The notes beneath the pieces were generated by a model. The model made no database searches. It worked only from the letters and a program-made list of their open reading frames with translations, and was not told the origin of the DNA. Both the position numbers and the translations under genes were made by a program. A DNA stretch of 64,000 nucleotides from Stenotrophomonas sepilia (GTDB taxonomy: Bacteria > Pseudomonadota > Gammaproteobacteria > Xanthomonadales > Xanthomonadaceae), in contig NZ_LXXZ01000054.1 in the NCBI RefSeq assembly GCF_003244875.1, positions 59,041-123,040 on the forward strand, in the 5' to 3' direction. Numbering within the stretch: the stretch's first letter is position 1; the number at the start of each line of letters is the position of its first letter. Of this stretch, positions 46,726 to 55,768 are shown in pieces.

Positions 46726-48035
46726 GCACCGGGGCACGCCGTCCACGCTGGCCGCGCACGCTGTCGGCGCGGCTGCTGCTGGTCCTGCTGGGCGGACTCA
46801 CCCTGGCCCACGCGCTGTCCTTCGGCTTGCTCTTTTTCGAACGCTACCAGTCCACCCGCAGCATGATGCTGCGCAACCTCGACGAGGATGTGGCGGTGAG
46901 TGTCGCACTGCTGGAGCACCTGCCCGCAGACCAGCGCGATGCCTGGGTACCACGGTTGGAACGACGCACTTACCGCTACCTGTTGCGTCCAGCCGCGCCC
47001 GGGCCGGGGCTGCAGACCGATCGTGCGCGCCAGGTCACGGCGATCATCGACGACAGCCTGCGGCACCGCTATCGGTTGCAGGCGCGCCAGGTGGCTCGCC
47101 TGCCGGAGCGGTTCGAGGTGGAACTGCGCCTGCACGACGGCACACCCTTGACCATTGAAGTCACCCCGTCGGGGCTGCCGCTGGCACGTTGGCTGCCCGC
47201 CGTGCTGCTGGTGCAGCTGGCGCTGCTGCTGGTGTGCGCGTGGCTGGCCGTGCGTCTGGCCCTGCGCCCGCTGCAGCAGCTGTCGCATGCGGTGGAGCAT
47301 CTGCAGCCGGGCAAGGACGGGCCTGCACTGCCTGAAGATGGCCCTGCGGAAGTAAGCGGCGCGGCGGCCGCACTCAATGCACTGCAGGCACGCATTCGTG
47401 GCCATGTCAGTGAACGCCTGCAGATCCTGGCCGCGATCTCGCATGACCTGCAGACCCCCATCACGCGCATGAAGCTTCGGGTGGAGACCCTGCCGGAAGA
47501 CGCTACCCAGCAGCGCCTGCTGAATGATCTCGATCACCTCGGGCAACTGGTGCGCGAGGGCGTCGCCTATGCGCGCAGCAGCCACGTCGCCGCTGGCGCG
47601 CCGGTGTCGATGGACCTGGGCGCGTTCCTCGCCAGTGTGGTCGGCGACTACGAGGACATGGGCAAGCCGGTCACTGGCGGTGCGCCCGCTGGACTGGTCG
47701 TGCAGACCTGGCCGCAGCCGCTGCGCCGCGTGGTCGGCAATCTGGTCGACAACGCATTGCGCTACGCCGGCGCCGCCGAGATCGAGGCGGGCCGCGATAA
47801 GGCCGGAAGGGTCTGGATAAGCATTTCCGACCGTGGCCCCGGTATTCCCGAGGGCCAGCTGCAGGCAGTGCTGGCGCCGTTCCACCGGCTGGAAAGCTCG
47901 CGCAATCGCGATACCGGCGGGACCGGCCTGGGCCTGGCCATCGCGGTGCAGCTGGCGCAGTCGCTGGGCGGCTCGCTGCGGTTGCACAACCGCGAGGGTG
48001 GCGGCCTGCGGGCGGAACTGCAGCTGCCGGGCTGA
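46722..48035 (+). CDS. Sensor histidine kinase
   Basis: 437 residues. First membrane helix LLLVLLGGLTLAHALSFGLL, periplasmic domain of about 130 residues, second helix LPAVLLVQLALLLVCAWLAV, HAMP region, dimerisation helix with His near 241 (LAAISHDLQTPITRMKLR) and ATPase domain (VVGNLVDNALRYAG; ISDRGPGIPEGQ; GGTGLGLAIAVQLAQSLGG). It is coupled to the regulator gene. The signal is unknown; the exported hydrolase and thioredoxin in front suggest envelope stress. Confidence 0.9.
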   Translation: MSTGARRPRWPRTLSARLLLVLLGGLTLAHALSFGLLFFERYQSTRSMMLRNLDEDVAVSVALLEHLPADQRDAWVPRLERRTYRYLLRPAAPGPGLQTDRARQVTAIIDDSLRHRYRLQARQVARLPERFEVELRLHDGTPLTIEVTPSGLPLARWLPAVLLVQLALLLVCAWLAVRLALRPLQQLSHAVEHLQPGKDGPALPEDGPAEVSGAAAALNALQARIRGHVSERLQILAAISHDLQTPITRMKLRVETLPEDATQQRLLNDLDHLGQLVREGVAYARSSHVAAGAPVSMDLGAFLASVVGDYEDMGKPVTGGAPAGLVVQTWPQPLRRVVGNLVDNALRYAGAAEIEAGRDKAGRVWISISDRGPGIPEGQLQAVLAPFHRLESSRNRDTGGTGLGLAIAVQLAQSLGGSLRLHNREGGGLRAELQLPG

Positions 48036-48219
48036 GTTGCCCGGCCTTGTGTTCCAGCAAGGATGCTTCTGCTTCGGCCTTGGCGGTGAGCGCTTCAGCG
48101 GTCATGAAACTCAGTGCATGCACGCAGCCGACAGCCGATGACCGGCATTTCACCCGGTCCATGCCACGCTGCGCGGAACCTGCCCAACCGGGATAGAGGC
48201 TGTTGAAGGCGAATACGCA

Positions 48220-49479
48220 ATGACCGCGGCGCGGCAGCGCTCGATGTGGGTGGCCGGCCTGTCCACGGTGGTGGAGTGGTACGACTTTACCCTGTACCTG
48301 TACTTCGCCACGGTGCTGTCGCGGGTGTTCTTCGGCGGTGGCGAGCAGGCGTTGCTGGTCACCTTGGCCGGATTCGCGGTGTCCTACCTGATGCGTCCGC
48401 TGGGCGCGCTGTGCTTTGGTCACCTGGGTGACCGGCTCGGCCGACGCTGGATGTTGCTCGCGTCGATGGCGTTGATGGCAGCGGCAATGCTGGCCACTGC
48501 GCTGCTGCCGACCGCGGCCACCGCAGGCGCCACGGCCGGCGTGCTGCTGCTGGTGCTGCGCTGCGTGATGGCGTTCTCGGTGGGCGGCGAATATACCGGC
48601 GTGGTGGCGTACCTGCTGGAAAGCGCACCGGCGCGCCGACGCGGCCTGGTTACGTCATTGGCCTCGGCCGCCAGCGAAGTGGGCGCCCTGCTGGCGGTGG
48701 CGATCTCTGCACTTACCGTCGCGCTGCTGCCCACACCGCAGCTGGACAGCTGGGGCTGGCGGATTCCGTTCCTCGTCGGCGCTGCGCTTGCGCTGGTGAT
48801 CCTGATTGCGCGTTCGGGCATGCACGAGTCGCCGGAGTTCGAGCGCCAGCGCCGCGAAGGCAGCATTCCCGCCACACCACTGCGGCATGTGCTGCAGCAT
48901 CATCCGTTGGCGGTGGCGCGCACGTTCGCGATTTCGGCGCTGGGATCGATCACTTACTACGTGGGCATCACCTATGTGCCTGCATTCCTGCACGCGCAGG
49001 GCCACGATGAGGGTGACGCACTGTGGCTGTCGACGATCGCGGCGGTGGCAGTGATCGCGATCACGCCCCTGTGTGGCGCATTGTCGGACCGCATCGGACG
49101 ACGTCCGGTGTTGTTGGGCCTGACCGTGCTGGCAGCGCTGCTGCCGCTGTCCCTGTTTGCGTGGATGGCACAGGCGACGGCGCTGGGCATCGTGCTGGCG
49201 GCGGTGCTGCTGGCCTGCGTGGCCGGCGGTGTAAGCGCGGTGGCGGCCCCGGCCACGGCTGAGCAGTTCCCAGGCGAAGGCCGGGTCAGCGGCCTGGCAC
49301 TGGGAGTAACAATGGCCACTGCCTTCTTCGGCGGGGCAACGCCATGGCTGGCGCAATGGTGGGTGGAGCGCAGCGGCTGGGCGGCGGCGCCGGGCGCGAT
49401 GATCGCGCTGGTGGCGGTGCTGGTGCTGCCGGTGCTGTGGACCCTGCCCGAGACGGTCCCGGGCAGGGCCAGACGCTAG
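48220..49479 (+). CDS. MFS transporter of the metabolite:proton symporter type
   Basis: 419 residues with twelve membrane segments. The start TVVEWYDFTLYLYFATVLSR and FGHLGDRLGRRWMLLASMAL are typical of the MHS group (citrate, proline/betaine and similar carriers). The second half has GALSDRIGRRPVLLGLTVLA. Substrate likely a carboxylate or similar; not determinable. ATG 48220, single gene, convergent with the nucleoside hydrolase gene 4 bases away. Confidence 0.82.
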   Translation: MTAARQRSMWVAGLSTVVEWYDFTLYLYFATVLSRVFFGGGEQALLVTLAGFAVSYLMRPLGALCFGHLGDRLGRRWMLLASMALMAAAMLATALLPTAATAGATAGVLLLVLRCVMAFSVGGEYTGVVAYLLESAPARRRGLVTSLASAASEVGALLAVAISALTVALLPTPQLDSWGWRIPFLVGAALALVILIARSGMHESPEFERQRREGSIPATPLRHVLQHHPLAVARTFAISALGSITYYVGITYVPAFLHAQGHDEGDALWLSTIAAVAVIAITPLCGALSDRIGRRPVLLGLTVLAALLPLSLFAWMAQATALGIVLAAVLLACVAGGVSAVAAPATAEQFPGEGRVSGLALGVTMATAFFGGATPWLAQWWVERSGWAAAPGAMIALVAVLVLPVLWTLPETVPGRARR

Positions 49480-49483
49480 CCGG

Positions 49484-50431
49484 TCAGACCTTCAGGGTCT
49501 GCTCGATGTCGGCCAGTACCGCGGCCGCATCCACACCGATGGCGATCGACTGCACCACGTGGCCGTCCCACACGCTGGGGCCGAATGCCAGGCCTTCCGG
49601 CTTGGGAATGGTCATGCCGCGGGCAACGCCGTCGGTGGCCACACGCACGCTGGCGCGCTCGAACTGGAACAGTTCCGGGCGGGTCAGCGCGATGCATGCG
49701 CAGCAGTCGTGCACGACCATGCCCTTGTGGCCGGCCTGCAGGTAGAAGTCGACGTAATCCTGCGACAGCGCACGGACCAGCTCTGCGTCGGCACCGCCGA
49801 TGGCGGCCAGCTTATCCAGGCCGTCACGGTCCATTTCCACGCGGGTGGTCACGTCCAGGCCGATCGCGGTGACCGGCCAGCTGGCGGTGAACACCACGTC
49901 GGCCGCTTCGGCATCGCCCCAGATATTGGCCTCGGCGGCCGGGGTGATGTTGCCGTTGACGTGGAAGGCGCCGCCCATGATCACCACGCCGCGTACCAGG
50001 CCGGCGATGTCCGGGGCCTGCTGCAGGGCCAGGGCCAGGTTGGTCATGCGGCCGACCGCGACCAGGGTCACTTCGCCCGGATGGGCGCGGACCAGATCGA
50101 TGATCAGCTGATGGGCCGGGCGGGCATCGGCGGCCACGTCCAGGCTGGCCGGCACCGGGTGGTTGCCCAGGCCGTTGTGGCCGTGGATGTGCACCGGCCA
50201 CGCTTCCGGGATGGCTTCCGGCTGCAGCGGGCCGTCGGCACCGCGCGCGACCGGGGCGGCGAAGCCCCAGGCCTGCTTCAGGTACAGCGCGTTGTGCGTG
50301 GTCGACTCCACCGAGGCATTGCCGAAGGTGGTGGTGACACCGATCAGGTCGATCTGGGCGTGCTTGTGCAGGTACAGCAGGGCCAGGGCGTCGTCGACGC
50401 CCGGGTCGGTATCGAAAATGACTTTCAGCAT
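49484..50431 (-). CDS. Inosine-uridine-type nucleoside hydrolase
   Basis: 315 residues. The catalytic metal-binding motif FDTDPGVDDALALLYL is at the start and VVIMGGAFHVNGNITPAAEA is the typical second box; IGLDVTTRVEMD follows. It hydrolyses N-glycosidic bonds of nucleosides to base and ribose. ATG 50431 is chosen; the upstream in-frame extension is unlike the family. Cytoplasmic; no neighbour points to a special pathway. Confidence 0.9.
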   Translation of the reverse strand: MLKVIFDTDPGVDDALALLYLHKHAQIDLIGVTTTFGNASVESTTHNALYLKQAWGFAAPVARGADGPLQPEAIPEAWPVHIHGHNGLGNHPVPASLDVAADARPAHQLIIDLVRAHPGEVTLVAVGRMTNLALALQQAPDIAGLVRGVVIMGGAFHVNGNITPAAEANIWGDAEAADVVFTASWPVTAIGLDVTTRVEMDRDGLDKLAAIGGADAELVRALSQDYVDFYLQAGHKGMVVHDCCACIALTRPELFQFERASVRVATDGVARGMTIPKPEGLAFGPSVWDGHVVQSIAIGVDAAAVLADIEQTLKV

Positions 50432-50582
50432 GTTGTTGTTCTTCTTCTTCCGTGTGGTGCGAGGGGCGCCGGCGGCCAGGGGCAGGCCGGCACACCCCCA
50501 CATTGTCCCATCTTCATGACAGGCAGGGCCATTGCCGGGGTGGCAGGCCATAATGCCCCCAGTCCAGGCATGGTGTCGCCGA

Positions 50583-50909
50583 ATGCTGATCGTTGCCCTT
50601 CTGCTGGTCCTGCTGGTGCTGGGCTTGAACGTGGTGGCTACCGTGGTGATCGGCAGGCGTGATGGGCTGTCGACGGGCGGTCGGACGGTGCAGTTGCTGA
50701 TGGTCTGGCTGCTTCCCCTGGTCGGCGCCATCCTGTGCATGGCGGTGGCTACGGCCGATGGCTCCGGGATCCGGGGCGACAACAGTTTCGGCGGTGGCTA
50801 CGATCATCCGGGCGGCCAATCCGGCGACAGCTACAGCCATCACAGCCACAGCAGCTCCGACTGCGCCAGCGACGGTGGCAGCGGTGACGGCGGCAGCTGC
50901 GGCGATTGA
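50583..50909 (+). CDS. Small membrane protein with Ser/Gly/His-rich tail
   Basis: 108 residues: two membrane segments (LIVALLLVLLVLGLNVVATV; QLLMVWLLPLVGAILCMAVA) and a low-complexity tail rich in Gly, Ser, Asp and His with Cys near the end (DSYSHHSHSSSDCASDGG). ATG 50583. No family recognised. The His/Cys tail could bind metal, but that is only a guess. Confidence 0.6.
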   Translation: MLIVALLLVLLVLGLNVVATVVIGRRDGLSTGGRTVQLLMVWLLPLVGAILCMAVATADGSGIRGDNSFGGGYDHPGGQSGDSYSHHSHSSSDCASDGGSGDGGSCGD

Positions 50910-50916
50910 GGTCTCT

Positions 50917-51001
50917 GTAGCGTCGAGCCATGCTCGACTGCTCTTCGCTTCAACGCCGCCGTGCCTGAGCAAGAAAGCAGTCGAGCATGGCTCGACGCTA
51001 C
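50917..51001. repeat. GTAG-type REP palindrome with long loop
   Basis: GTAGCGTCGAGCCATGCTCG and the inverted CGAGCATGGCTCGACGCTAC separated by about 45 bases. It ends 57 bases before the end of the GntR gene. Confidence 0.85.
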
Positions 51002-51024
51002 AGAACATCGGTTGGCTGCGGCCG

Positions 51025-51048
51025 GTAGTGCCGGCCGCTGGCCGGCAA
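51025..51048. repeat. Single GTAG-type REP hairpin
   Basis: GTAGTGCCGGCCGCTGGCCG, same class as at 41345 and 51798. Confidence 0.8.
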
Positions 51049-51058
51049 CCTCATCCGC

Positions 51059-51778
51059 TCAACCGCCGCCTTTGGTCGGCAAGGGCGCTGGCACGTTCAA
51101 CAGCCCGCCCGCTGCCACATAGGCGGCCAATGCCTGGCCCTGGCTGAGCAGATGGCGCTCCATGGTGCGTTCGGCAGCCTGCGCATCGCGGCGGCGGAAG
51201 CACTCCATCAACTCGCGGTGTTCGGCCAGCGACTGCGCCGTGCGGCCCGGGGTCAGCAGCTGGCGGCCGCGATGCATCTTCAAGATGCGGTGCAGGTCGT
51301 GGGTGATGCGGATCAGCCACGGATTGCCCGCGTAATGCTGCACGGTTTCGTGGATCAGGTAGTTGTTGCGGTAGTACTCGGCAATGTTGCCCTCGGCCGC
51401 CGCCGCTTCCATCGCCGCATGCAGGGCCTCCAGTTGTTGCACGCCGGCATCGTCGATGTGCTTCACCGCCTCATGCGCGCAACGGCCTTCCAGCATGGCC
51501 ATTACCGGGAACAGCTGGTTGAGGTCTTCCAGCGTCAGCCGGGTGACCCGGCTGCCACGACCTGCGTCGATCTGTACCAGGCCTTCGGCGGCCAGCAGCT
51601 TCAACGCCTCGCGCAGCGGCGTGCGGCTGATGCCCAGTTCTTCGCACAGCGCGGGCTCGTCGATCCACTCGCCCGGCGGCAGCCGGTAGTCGTAGATGCG
51701 CTCGCGCACGTGGTCGGCCACCTCTTCATACAGAGGTGCGCGCTTCTTCGGTGACCGCGGGGCAGGGGCAATGGCCAT
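51059..51778 (-). CDS. GntR-family (FadR/FCD type) regulator, likely of the malonate genes
   Basis: 239 residues. The winged HTH is LYEEVADHVRERIYDYRLPP, LCEELGISRTPLREALKLLA, AEGLVQIDAGRGSRV; the FCD effector domain follows (LEGRCAHEAVKHID; AEYYRNNYLIHETVQHYAGN). ATG 51778 is chosen because it precedes the domain; a REP lies just upstream. It is in the same direction and 105 bases from an SLC13 transporter and close to the mdc operon, so MdcY-type malonate control is likely but not proven. Confidence 0.82.
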   Translation of the reverse strand: MAIAPAPRSPKKRAPLYEEVADHVRERIYDYRLPPGEWIDEPALCEELGISRTPLREALKLLAAEGLVQIDAGRGSRVTRLTLEDLNQLFPVMAMLEGRCAHEAVKHIDDAGVQQLEALHAAMEAAAAEGNIAEYYRNNYLIHETVQHYAGNPWLIRITHDLHRILKMHRGRQLLTPGRTAQSLAEHRELMECFRRRDAQAAERTMERHLLSQGQALAAYVAAGGLLNVPAPLPTKGGG

Positions 51779-51797
51779 GGAGGAAGTGTACCGCCAG

Positions 51798-51873
51798 GTA
51801 GTGCCGGCCGCTGGCCGGCAACCCATGATCGCTGGATGGCTTCATGGGATTGCCGGCCAGCGGCCGGCACTAC
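51798..51873. repeat. GTAG-type REP palindrome pair
   Basis: GTAGTGCCGGCCGCTGGCCG and the inverted CCAGCGGCCGGCACTAC arm about 45 bases apart, between the GntR gene and the SLC13 transporter gene. Confidence 0.85.
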
Positions 51874-51883
51874 CGTTGGGTAG

Positions 51884-53251
51884 TTACATCCAGCCCGGCA
51901 CCACGAATACCAGCCAGGCCAGCAGCGGTCCAAGCGCCACCACCAGTCCGCTGTAGACCAGGAAGCGGCGGAACAGGGTCTCGCGTTCCTCCTTGGCTGC
52001 CGAGGCCACCACCAGTGCGCCATTGGTGGAGAACGGGCTGACATCGACGATGGTGGACGACACCGCCAGCGCGCAGATCACGCCGGCGGCGCTGAGGTGA
52101 CCCTGCATCAGGAACGGCACCGCCAGCGGAATCGTGGCGCCCAGCACTGCGGCCGACGAGGCGAATGCGGAGACGATGCCGCCGACGTAGCAGACCAGCA
52201 GCGCGCCGAGCAGCGGAATGCCGATGTCGGACACGCCATTGCCGATGAAGTCCACCGCGCCGGCATGTTCCAGCACGCCGATGTAGGTCACCACGCCACA
52301 GATCAGCAGCACGGTGGACCAGCTGATGCCATCGACCGCGCCCTTCTGGCTTTGTGGCGACAGCAGCGCCAGCGCCACCGCGACGGTGATCGAGACCAGG
52401 CCGACGTTGAGGTTGTAGATCAGCGCGGCCACGCCCAGGCCGAGCAGGCCGATCAGGGTGAACAACCGTTCGCGGGTCAGGCCCACCGCATCCAGTGCCG
52501 CCGGATCATTGCTGAGCGTGCCGCCGCCTGCTGCGACCAGCGCGCCATGGCCTTCGATCGCGAACTGGCGCGACGACGCCTGCGGGCCACCGGCCATCGC
52601 CAGTTCGGCATTGCCGATCGTTCCTGCCGCGGTGATCGAGCCGCGACGCAGCAGGGCGATGCCACCGAAGGCGAAGAAGCAGATCGTCGCCATCATGAAG
52701 TTGAAGCCCAGGCTGGTCAGGAACACTGCCATCTCGGTCACTTCCAGCCCAGCCTTCTGCACCACGCCGTTGGTGATGCTGCCGTACACGCTGATGGGCG
52801 AGAAGCCGCCGGCCTGCGCACCATGGATGACCAGCAGGCCCATCATCAGCGGGTTGATGTTGTACTGCTTGGCAAAGCGCAGCGCGACCGGGCCGATGAT
52901 CGCGACCGCCGCCGGGCCCAGCGAACCGAACGCGGTGAGCACCGCGGTGATCACGAACATCACCCACGGAATGGCCACGATATGGCCACGCACCACTTTC
53001 ACCGCCCAGTGCACCAGCAGGTCGATGGTGCCGTTCTTCTGCGCGATGGCGAACAGGTAGGTGATGCCGACCAGGGTCAGGAACAGATCGCCGGGAAAGC
53101 CGGCCAAAACCTCCTTGCCGCCCATGTCGACCCACAGCCCGCCGATGATGAAGGCCAGCGCAAAGGCGACCGCGCCCATGTTGATCGGCATCGCCGTGGC
53201 GACGATGAACATGATCACCAGGCCGATGATCGTTGCGATTTGTGGACTCAT
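51884..53251 (-). CDS. SLC13/MatC-like transporter, probable malonate uptake
   Basis: 455 residues with about eleven membrane segments. The start QIATIIGLVIMFIVATAMPI and the MatC N-terminal pattern (VAFALAFIIGGLWVDMGGKE; FLTLVGITYLFAIAQKNGTI) are seen, and the two halves each have re-entrant Ser/Asn-rich loops (FSPISVYGSITNGV; VSPFSTNGALVV). MatC/DASS carriers import dicarboxylates. Next to mdc genes it is the likely malonate importer. Most mdc loci use mdcL/mdcM instead, so this is a variant. Confidence 0.78.
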   Translation of the reverse strand: MSPQIATIIGLVIMFIVATAMPINMGAVAFALAFIIGGLWVDMGGKEVLAGFPGDLFLTLVGITYLFAIAQKNGTIDLLVHWAVKVVRGHIVAIPWVMFVITAVLTAFGSLGPAAVAIIGPVALRFAKQYNINPLMMGLLVIHGAQAGGFSPISVYGSITNGVVQKAGLEVTEMAVFLTSLGFNFMMATICFFAFGGIALLRRGSITAAGTIGNAELAMAGGPQASSRQFAIEGHGALVAAGGGTLSNDPAALDAVGLTRERLFTLIGLLGLGVAALIYNLNVGLVSITVAVALALLSPQSQKGAVDGISWSTVLLICGVVTYIGVLEHAGAVDFIGNGVSDIGIPLLGALLVCYVGGIVSAFASSAAVLGATIPLAVPFLMQGHLSAAGVICALAVSSTIVDVSPFSTNGALVVASAAKEERETLFRRFLVYSGLVVALGPLLAWLVFVVPGWM

Positions 53252-53355
53252 GCGCCCTCCCAGACACGTGGCTCACGTACAGCGCGGATGGAGACCCGCC
53301 ATCCCGGGTTAAGGCGACGTACTGCGTGATGCGTGATACGTACTGCTGGAACCCG

Positions 53356-54276
53356 TTACTGCAGCCGCTCCAGCGCACTGCGGACCCACGCCGCGGCGCC
53401 TTCCAGGCTCTGGAACTCTTCCACCGCGCGCACTTCGCAGCACGGATAGGACGGCGCGACCATGCGCGCCAGTGCGTTGCCCGGGCCCAGCTGCAGGAAC
53501 ACCCGCGCGCCGCGCTCGAAGGCCTGGCGCATCACCTGCGCCCATTCGATGCTCTGCGCCAGCTGCGCCGACAGCGTGTGCACCACCGTGGCACGATCAC
53601 GCACAGGCCGCGCATCGATGCCGGCCAGCAGCGGCAGGCGTGGGGCTTGCAGCGGCGAGGCATCGAGTGCGGCAGCGAACGGTGCGACCGCCGCCGCCAG
53701 CAACGGCGTGTGGGCAGGCACGTGCACCGCCAGCGGACGGATGCCGGCACCCTGCGCCCGTGCGGCACCGGCCAGCCGCTGCAATGCGGCGTGCGTGCCG
53801 CCCACGATGAAATGGTCCTGCCCATTGGCGATGGCCACGTACGCACCGTGCAGATCGCACAGTGGCTGCAGTACATGGCGCTCCAGGCCAAGTACCGCCT
53901 GCAGGCCTGCATCGGCGGGGCTGGCGCCGTCCATCAACTGCGCGCGCTGCGCCGCCAGGGCAAGGCAGGTGGCCGCATCGAAGCTGCCGGCGATGGCATG
54001 CGCAGCCAACTCGCCGATGCTGTAGCCGGCGGCCAGCGTCGGCGTTGGCACGTTGTCGCGCAGCCCCTGCCACTGAGCCAGAGTGGCCGCGCACAGCAGC
54101 GGTTGCGCCTGCGGATTGTCGAAACGGTCGTCGGCCACCGCGGCGGAAAACACATCGCGGCCGAGCACCGTGCTGGCCCGATCAAGGGTGTGGCGCGCGG
54201 CCGGAAGATCGCGCACGCGGTCGAACATCGCTGCGTGCTGCGCGCCTTGGCCGGGGCAGAGCAGGGCCAGGCTCAT
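53356..54276 (-). CDS. mdcH: Malonate decarboxylase epsilon subunit, malonyl-CoA acyltransferase
   Basis: 306 residues. Acyltransferase fold with LLCPGQGAQHAAMFDRV at the start and the nucleophile motif AAGYSIGELAAHAIAGS (Ser in GYSIG), plus AHTPLLAAAV-type His region (VPAHTPLLAAAVAPF). It loads malonyl onto the acyl carrier subunit MdcC. Start overlaps the mdcB stop (ATGA). Last gene of mdcACDEGBH in this order. Confidence 0.88.
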   Translation of the reverse strand: MSLALLCPGQGAQHAAMFDRVRDLPAARHTLDRASTVLGRDVFSAAVADDRFDNPQAQPLLCAATLAQWQGLRDNVPTPTLAAGYSIGELAAHAIAGSFDAATCLALAAQRAQLMDGASPADAGLQAVLGLERHVLQPLCDLHGAYVAIANGQDHFIVGGTHAALQRLAGAARAQGAGIRPLAVHVPAHTPLLAAAVAPFAAALDASPLQAPRLPLLAGIDARPVRDRATVVHTLSAQLAQSIEWAQVMRQAFERGARVFLQLGPGNALARMVAPSYPCCEVRAVEEFQSLEGAAAWVRSALERLQ

Positions 54277-55130
54277 GCGCGCTCCTGCAGCAGCAGGAAC
54301 CCGCTGCAGGCCAACAGGTCTGCGCTGCCGCCTGGGCTCAGCCGGCGCGCGACGAAGCCATCACCGATGCGACGCAGATGTGTCCGCCAGTCCGGCGCGA
54401 AGGTGCCGCCCGCGTCCAGGAAGGTGCGGGCCTGCCGCTGGGCCCAGCGCAGGCCGTCGGTGCCGCCACGGTGCAGCAGGTTGAGGTCATCCACGCACGC
54501 GATCAGCTGCATCAGGGTCTGGCACATCGCGGCCTCGCGTGGCAGGCCGCTGGCCAGCGCGTGACGCATGGTAGGCAATGCCACGCTGCGCAGCAGCGGA
54601 TAGCCGGCGGCCGCTTGTTCGCGCACACCCTGCACGCCGTGCCGTGCGCGCGCGCGCTGGCCAGGGCTGTTCGCATCCAGAGGTGCGTCGGCGAGCTCGG
54701 CAGACCAGCGGCGCACTTCCTGGCAGACCTGCTCACCCGTGGCGGCATGGTCCAGGCGGGAGCGACAGGCCGCGGCGGCCGCCACCAGCAGGCCGAGACT
54801 GAAGACCGCGCCACGATGGGTATTGACGCCGGCGGTTGCGCGCAGCATCGCGATTTCGGCTGCGATGCCACATCGGCGCAAGGCGTCGAAGTCCGCCCCG
54901 GCTGCACCGAGGCAGGCCACGGCGGTGAAATAGTGGCGCAGCGCGAACAGGCTGCGCAGGAATGTGCCGGCGTCCATGTCGTGATGGCTGCCGCTGTCGA
55001 ATGGCGTGACCAGTCCGGGCTTGGGCGCCAGCGCCAGCTCCGCATGCAGGCTGGCGACGGCGAGGCGCCCCAGGCGCGCGCTGTCCACGGCAGCTGCCGG
55101 CCTGACTGCCGATTGCACGACGGCGGTCAT
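54273..55130 (-). CDS. mdcB: Triphosphoribosyl-dephospho-CoA synthase
   Basis: 285 residues, CitG/MdcB family: LHAELALAPKPGLVTPFDSG, HHDMDAGTFLRS, ATAGVNTHRGAVFSLGLLVA and DDLNLLHRGGTDGLRWAQRQ are conserved. It makes the precursor of the prosthetic group from ATP and dephospho-CoA. ATG 55130 overlaps the mdcG stop. Confidence 0.9.
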   Translation of the reverse strand: MTAVVQSAVRPAAAVDSARLGRLAVASLHAELALAPKPGLVTPFDSGSHHDMDAGTFLRSLFALRHYFTAVACLGAAGADFDALRRCGIAAEIAMLRATAGVNTHRGAVFSLGLLVAAAAACRSRLDHAATGEQVCQEVRRWSAELADAPLDANSPGQRARARHGVQGVREQAAAGYPLLRSVALPTMRHALASGLPREAAMCQTLMQLIACVDDLNLLHRGGTDGLRWAQRQARTFLDAGGTFAPDWRTHLRRIGDGFVARRLSPGGSADLLACSGFLLLQERA

Positions 55131-55768
55131 GCGCTCACCCCGGCGGAGGCGAACATCGCATCGCGTAGTTCCAGTGCGGCACCATCGAGGCGCTTGACCA
55201 GTACCTCGCGGCTGCGTCCGGCGTACTCCCGCCAGTTCACGGCGGCGTCGCCGCCCAGGCACAGCTCGCCATCGACCCGCCGGTCGTGTTCGGCTTCCCA
55301 TGCCTGTAGCCGTGCAGCCAGGGCATCGGCCTGCGCGGTGGTGTCGATCGGCCACAGCAGATCGACGTCCGAGCGCGCGTGCACATAGCGCAGGCCAGTA
55401 AGGTGCTGCCACGCGAAGGCACCGAATACGCGCGCCTCAGCGATGTTCTGCAGCACTTCAAGGGGCCGCCGCCAGTCCTGCGGAACGTCGCCTTTCAGCA
55501 CCGCCTGGAGTGCCGGCGGCGGTGTGGTGCGCAGCACATCGTGTGCTGGCACGCGCAGGGCCAGGCGCAGTTTGCCCTCGGCGGGCGGCAGCGGCACGCC
55601 GAGACGCAGGCGTGGATCGGCATCGTCGGCGGCACGCCGCGCGACGATGGCCGGCCGGCCCTGTGCAAACCAGTCGGCCAAGCGCGACTCATGCGCGGCG
55701 ATGTCCGCCTGCCAGCCGGCGTGCGCTGACAGCCAGACCAGCGTATGTCGGGGCAGCCGCTCAGGCAT
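55127..55768 (-). CDS. mdcG: Phosphoribosyl-dephospho-CoA transferase
   Basis: 213 residues with nucleotidyltransferase pattern VHARSDVDLLWPID (two Asp of the active site). It transfers the prosthetic group to MdcC. Overlaps mdcE by 8 bases and mdcB by 4. Length is typical. Confidence 0.88.
   Translation of the reverse strand: MPERLPRHTLVWLSAHAGWQADIAAHESRLADWFAQGRPAIVARRAADDADPRLRLGVPLPPAEGKLRLALRVPAHDVLRTTPPPALQAVLKGDVPQDWRRPLEVLQNIAEARVFGAFAWQHLTGLRYVHARSDVDLLWPIDTTAQADALAARLQAWEAEHDRRVDGELCLGGDAAVNWREYAGRSREVLVKRLDGAALELRDAMFASAGVSA

Noticed and set aside
50583..50909. Metal-binding function for the His/Cys-rich small membrane protein
   Set aside because: Low-complexity tail only; no neighbour supports metal handling.
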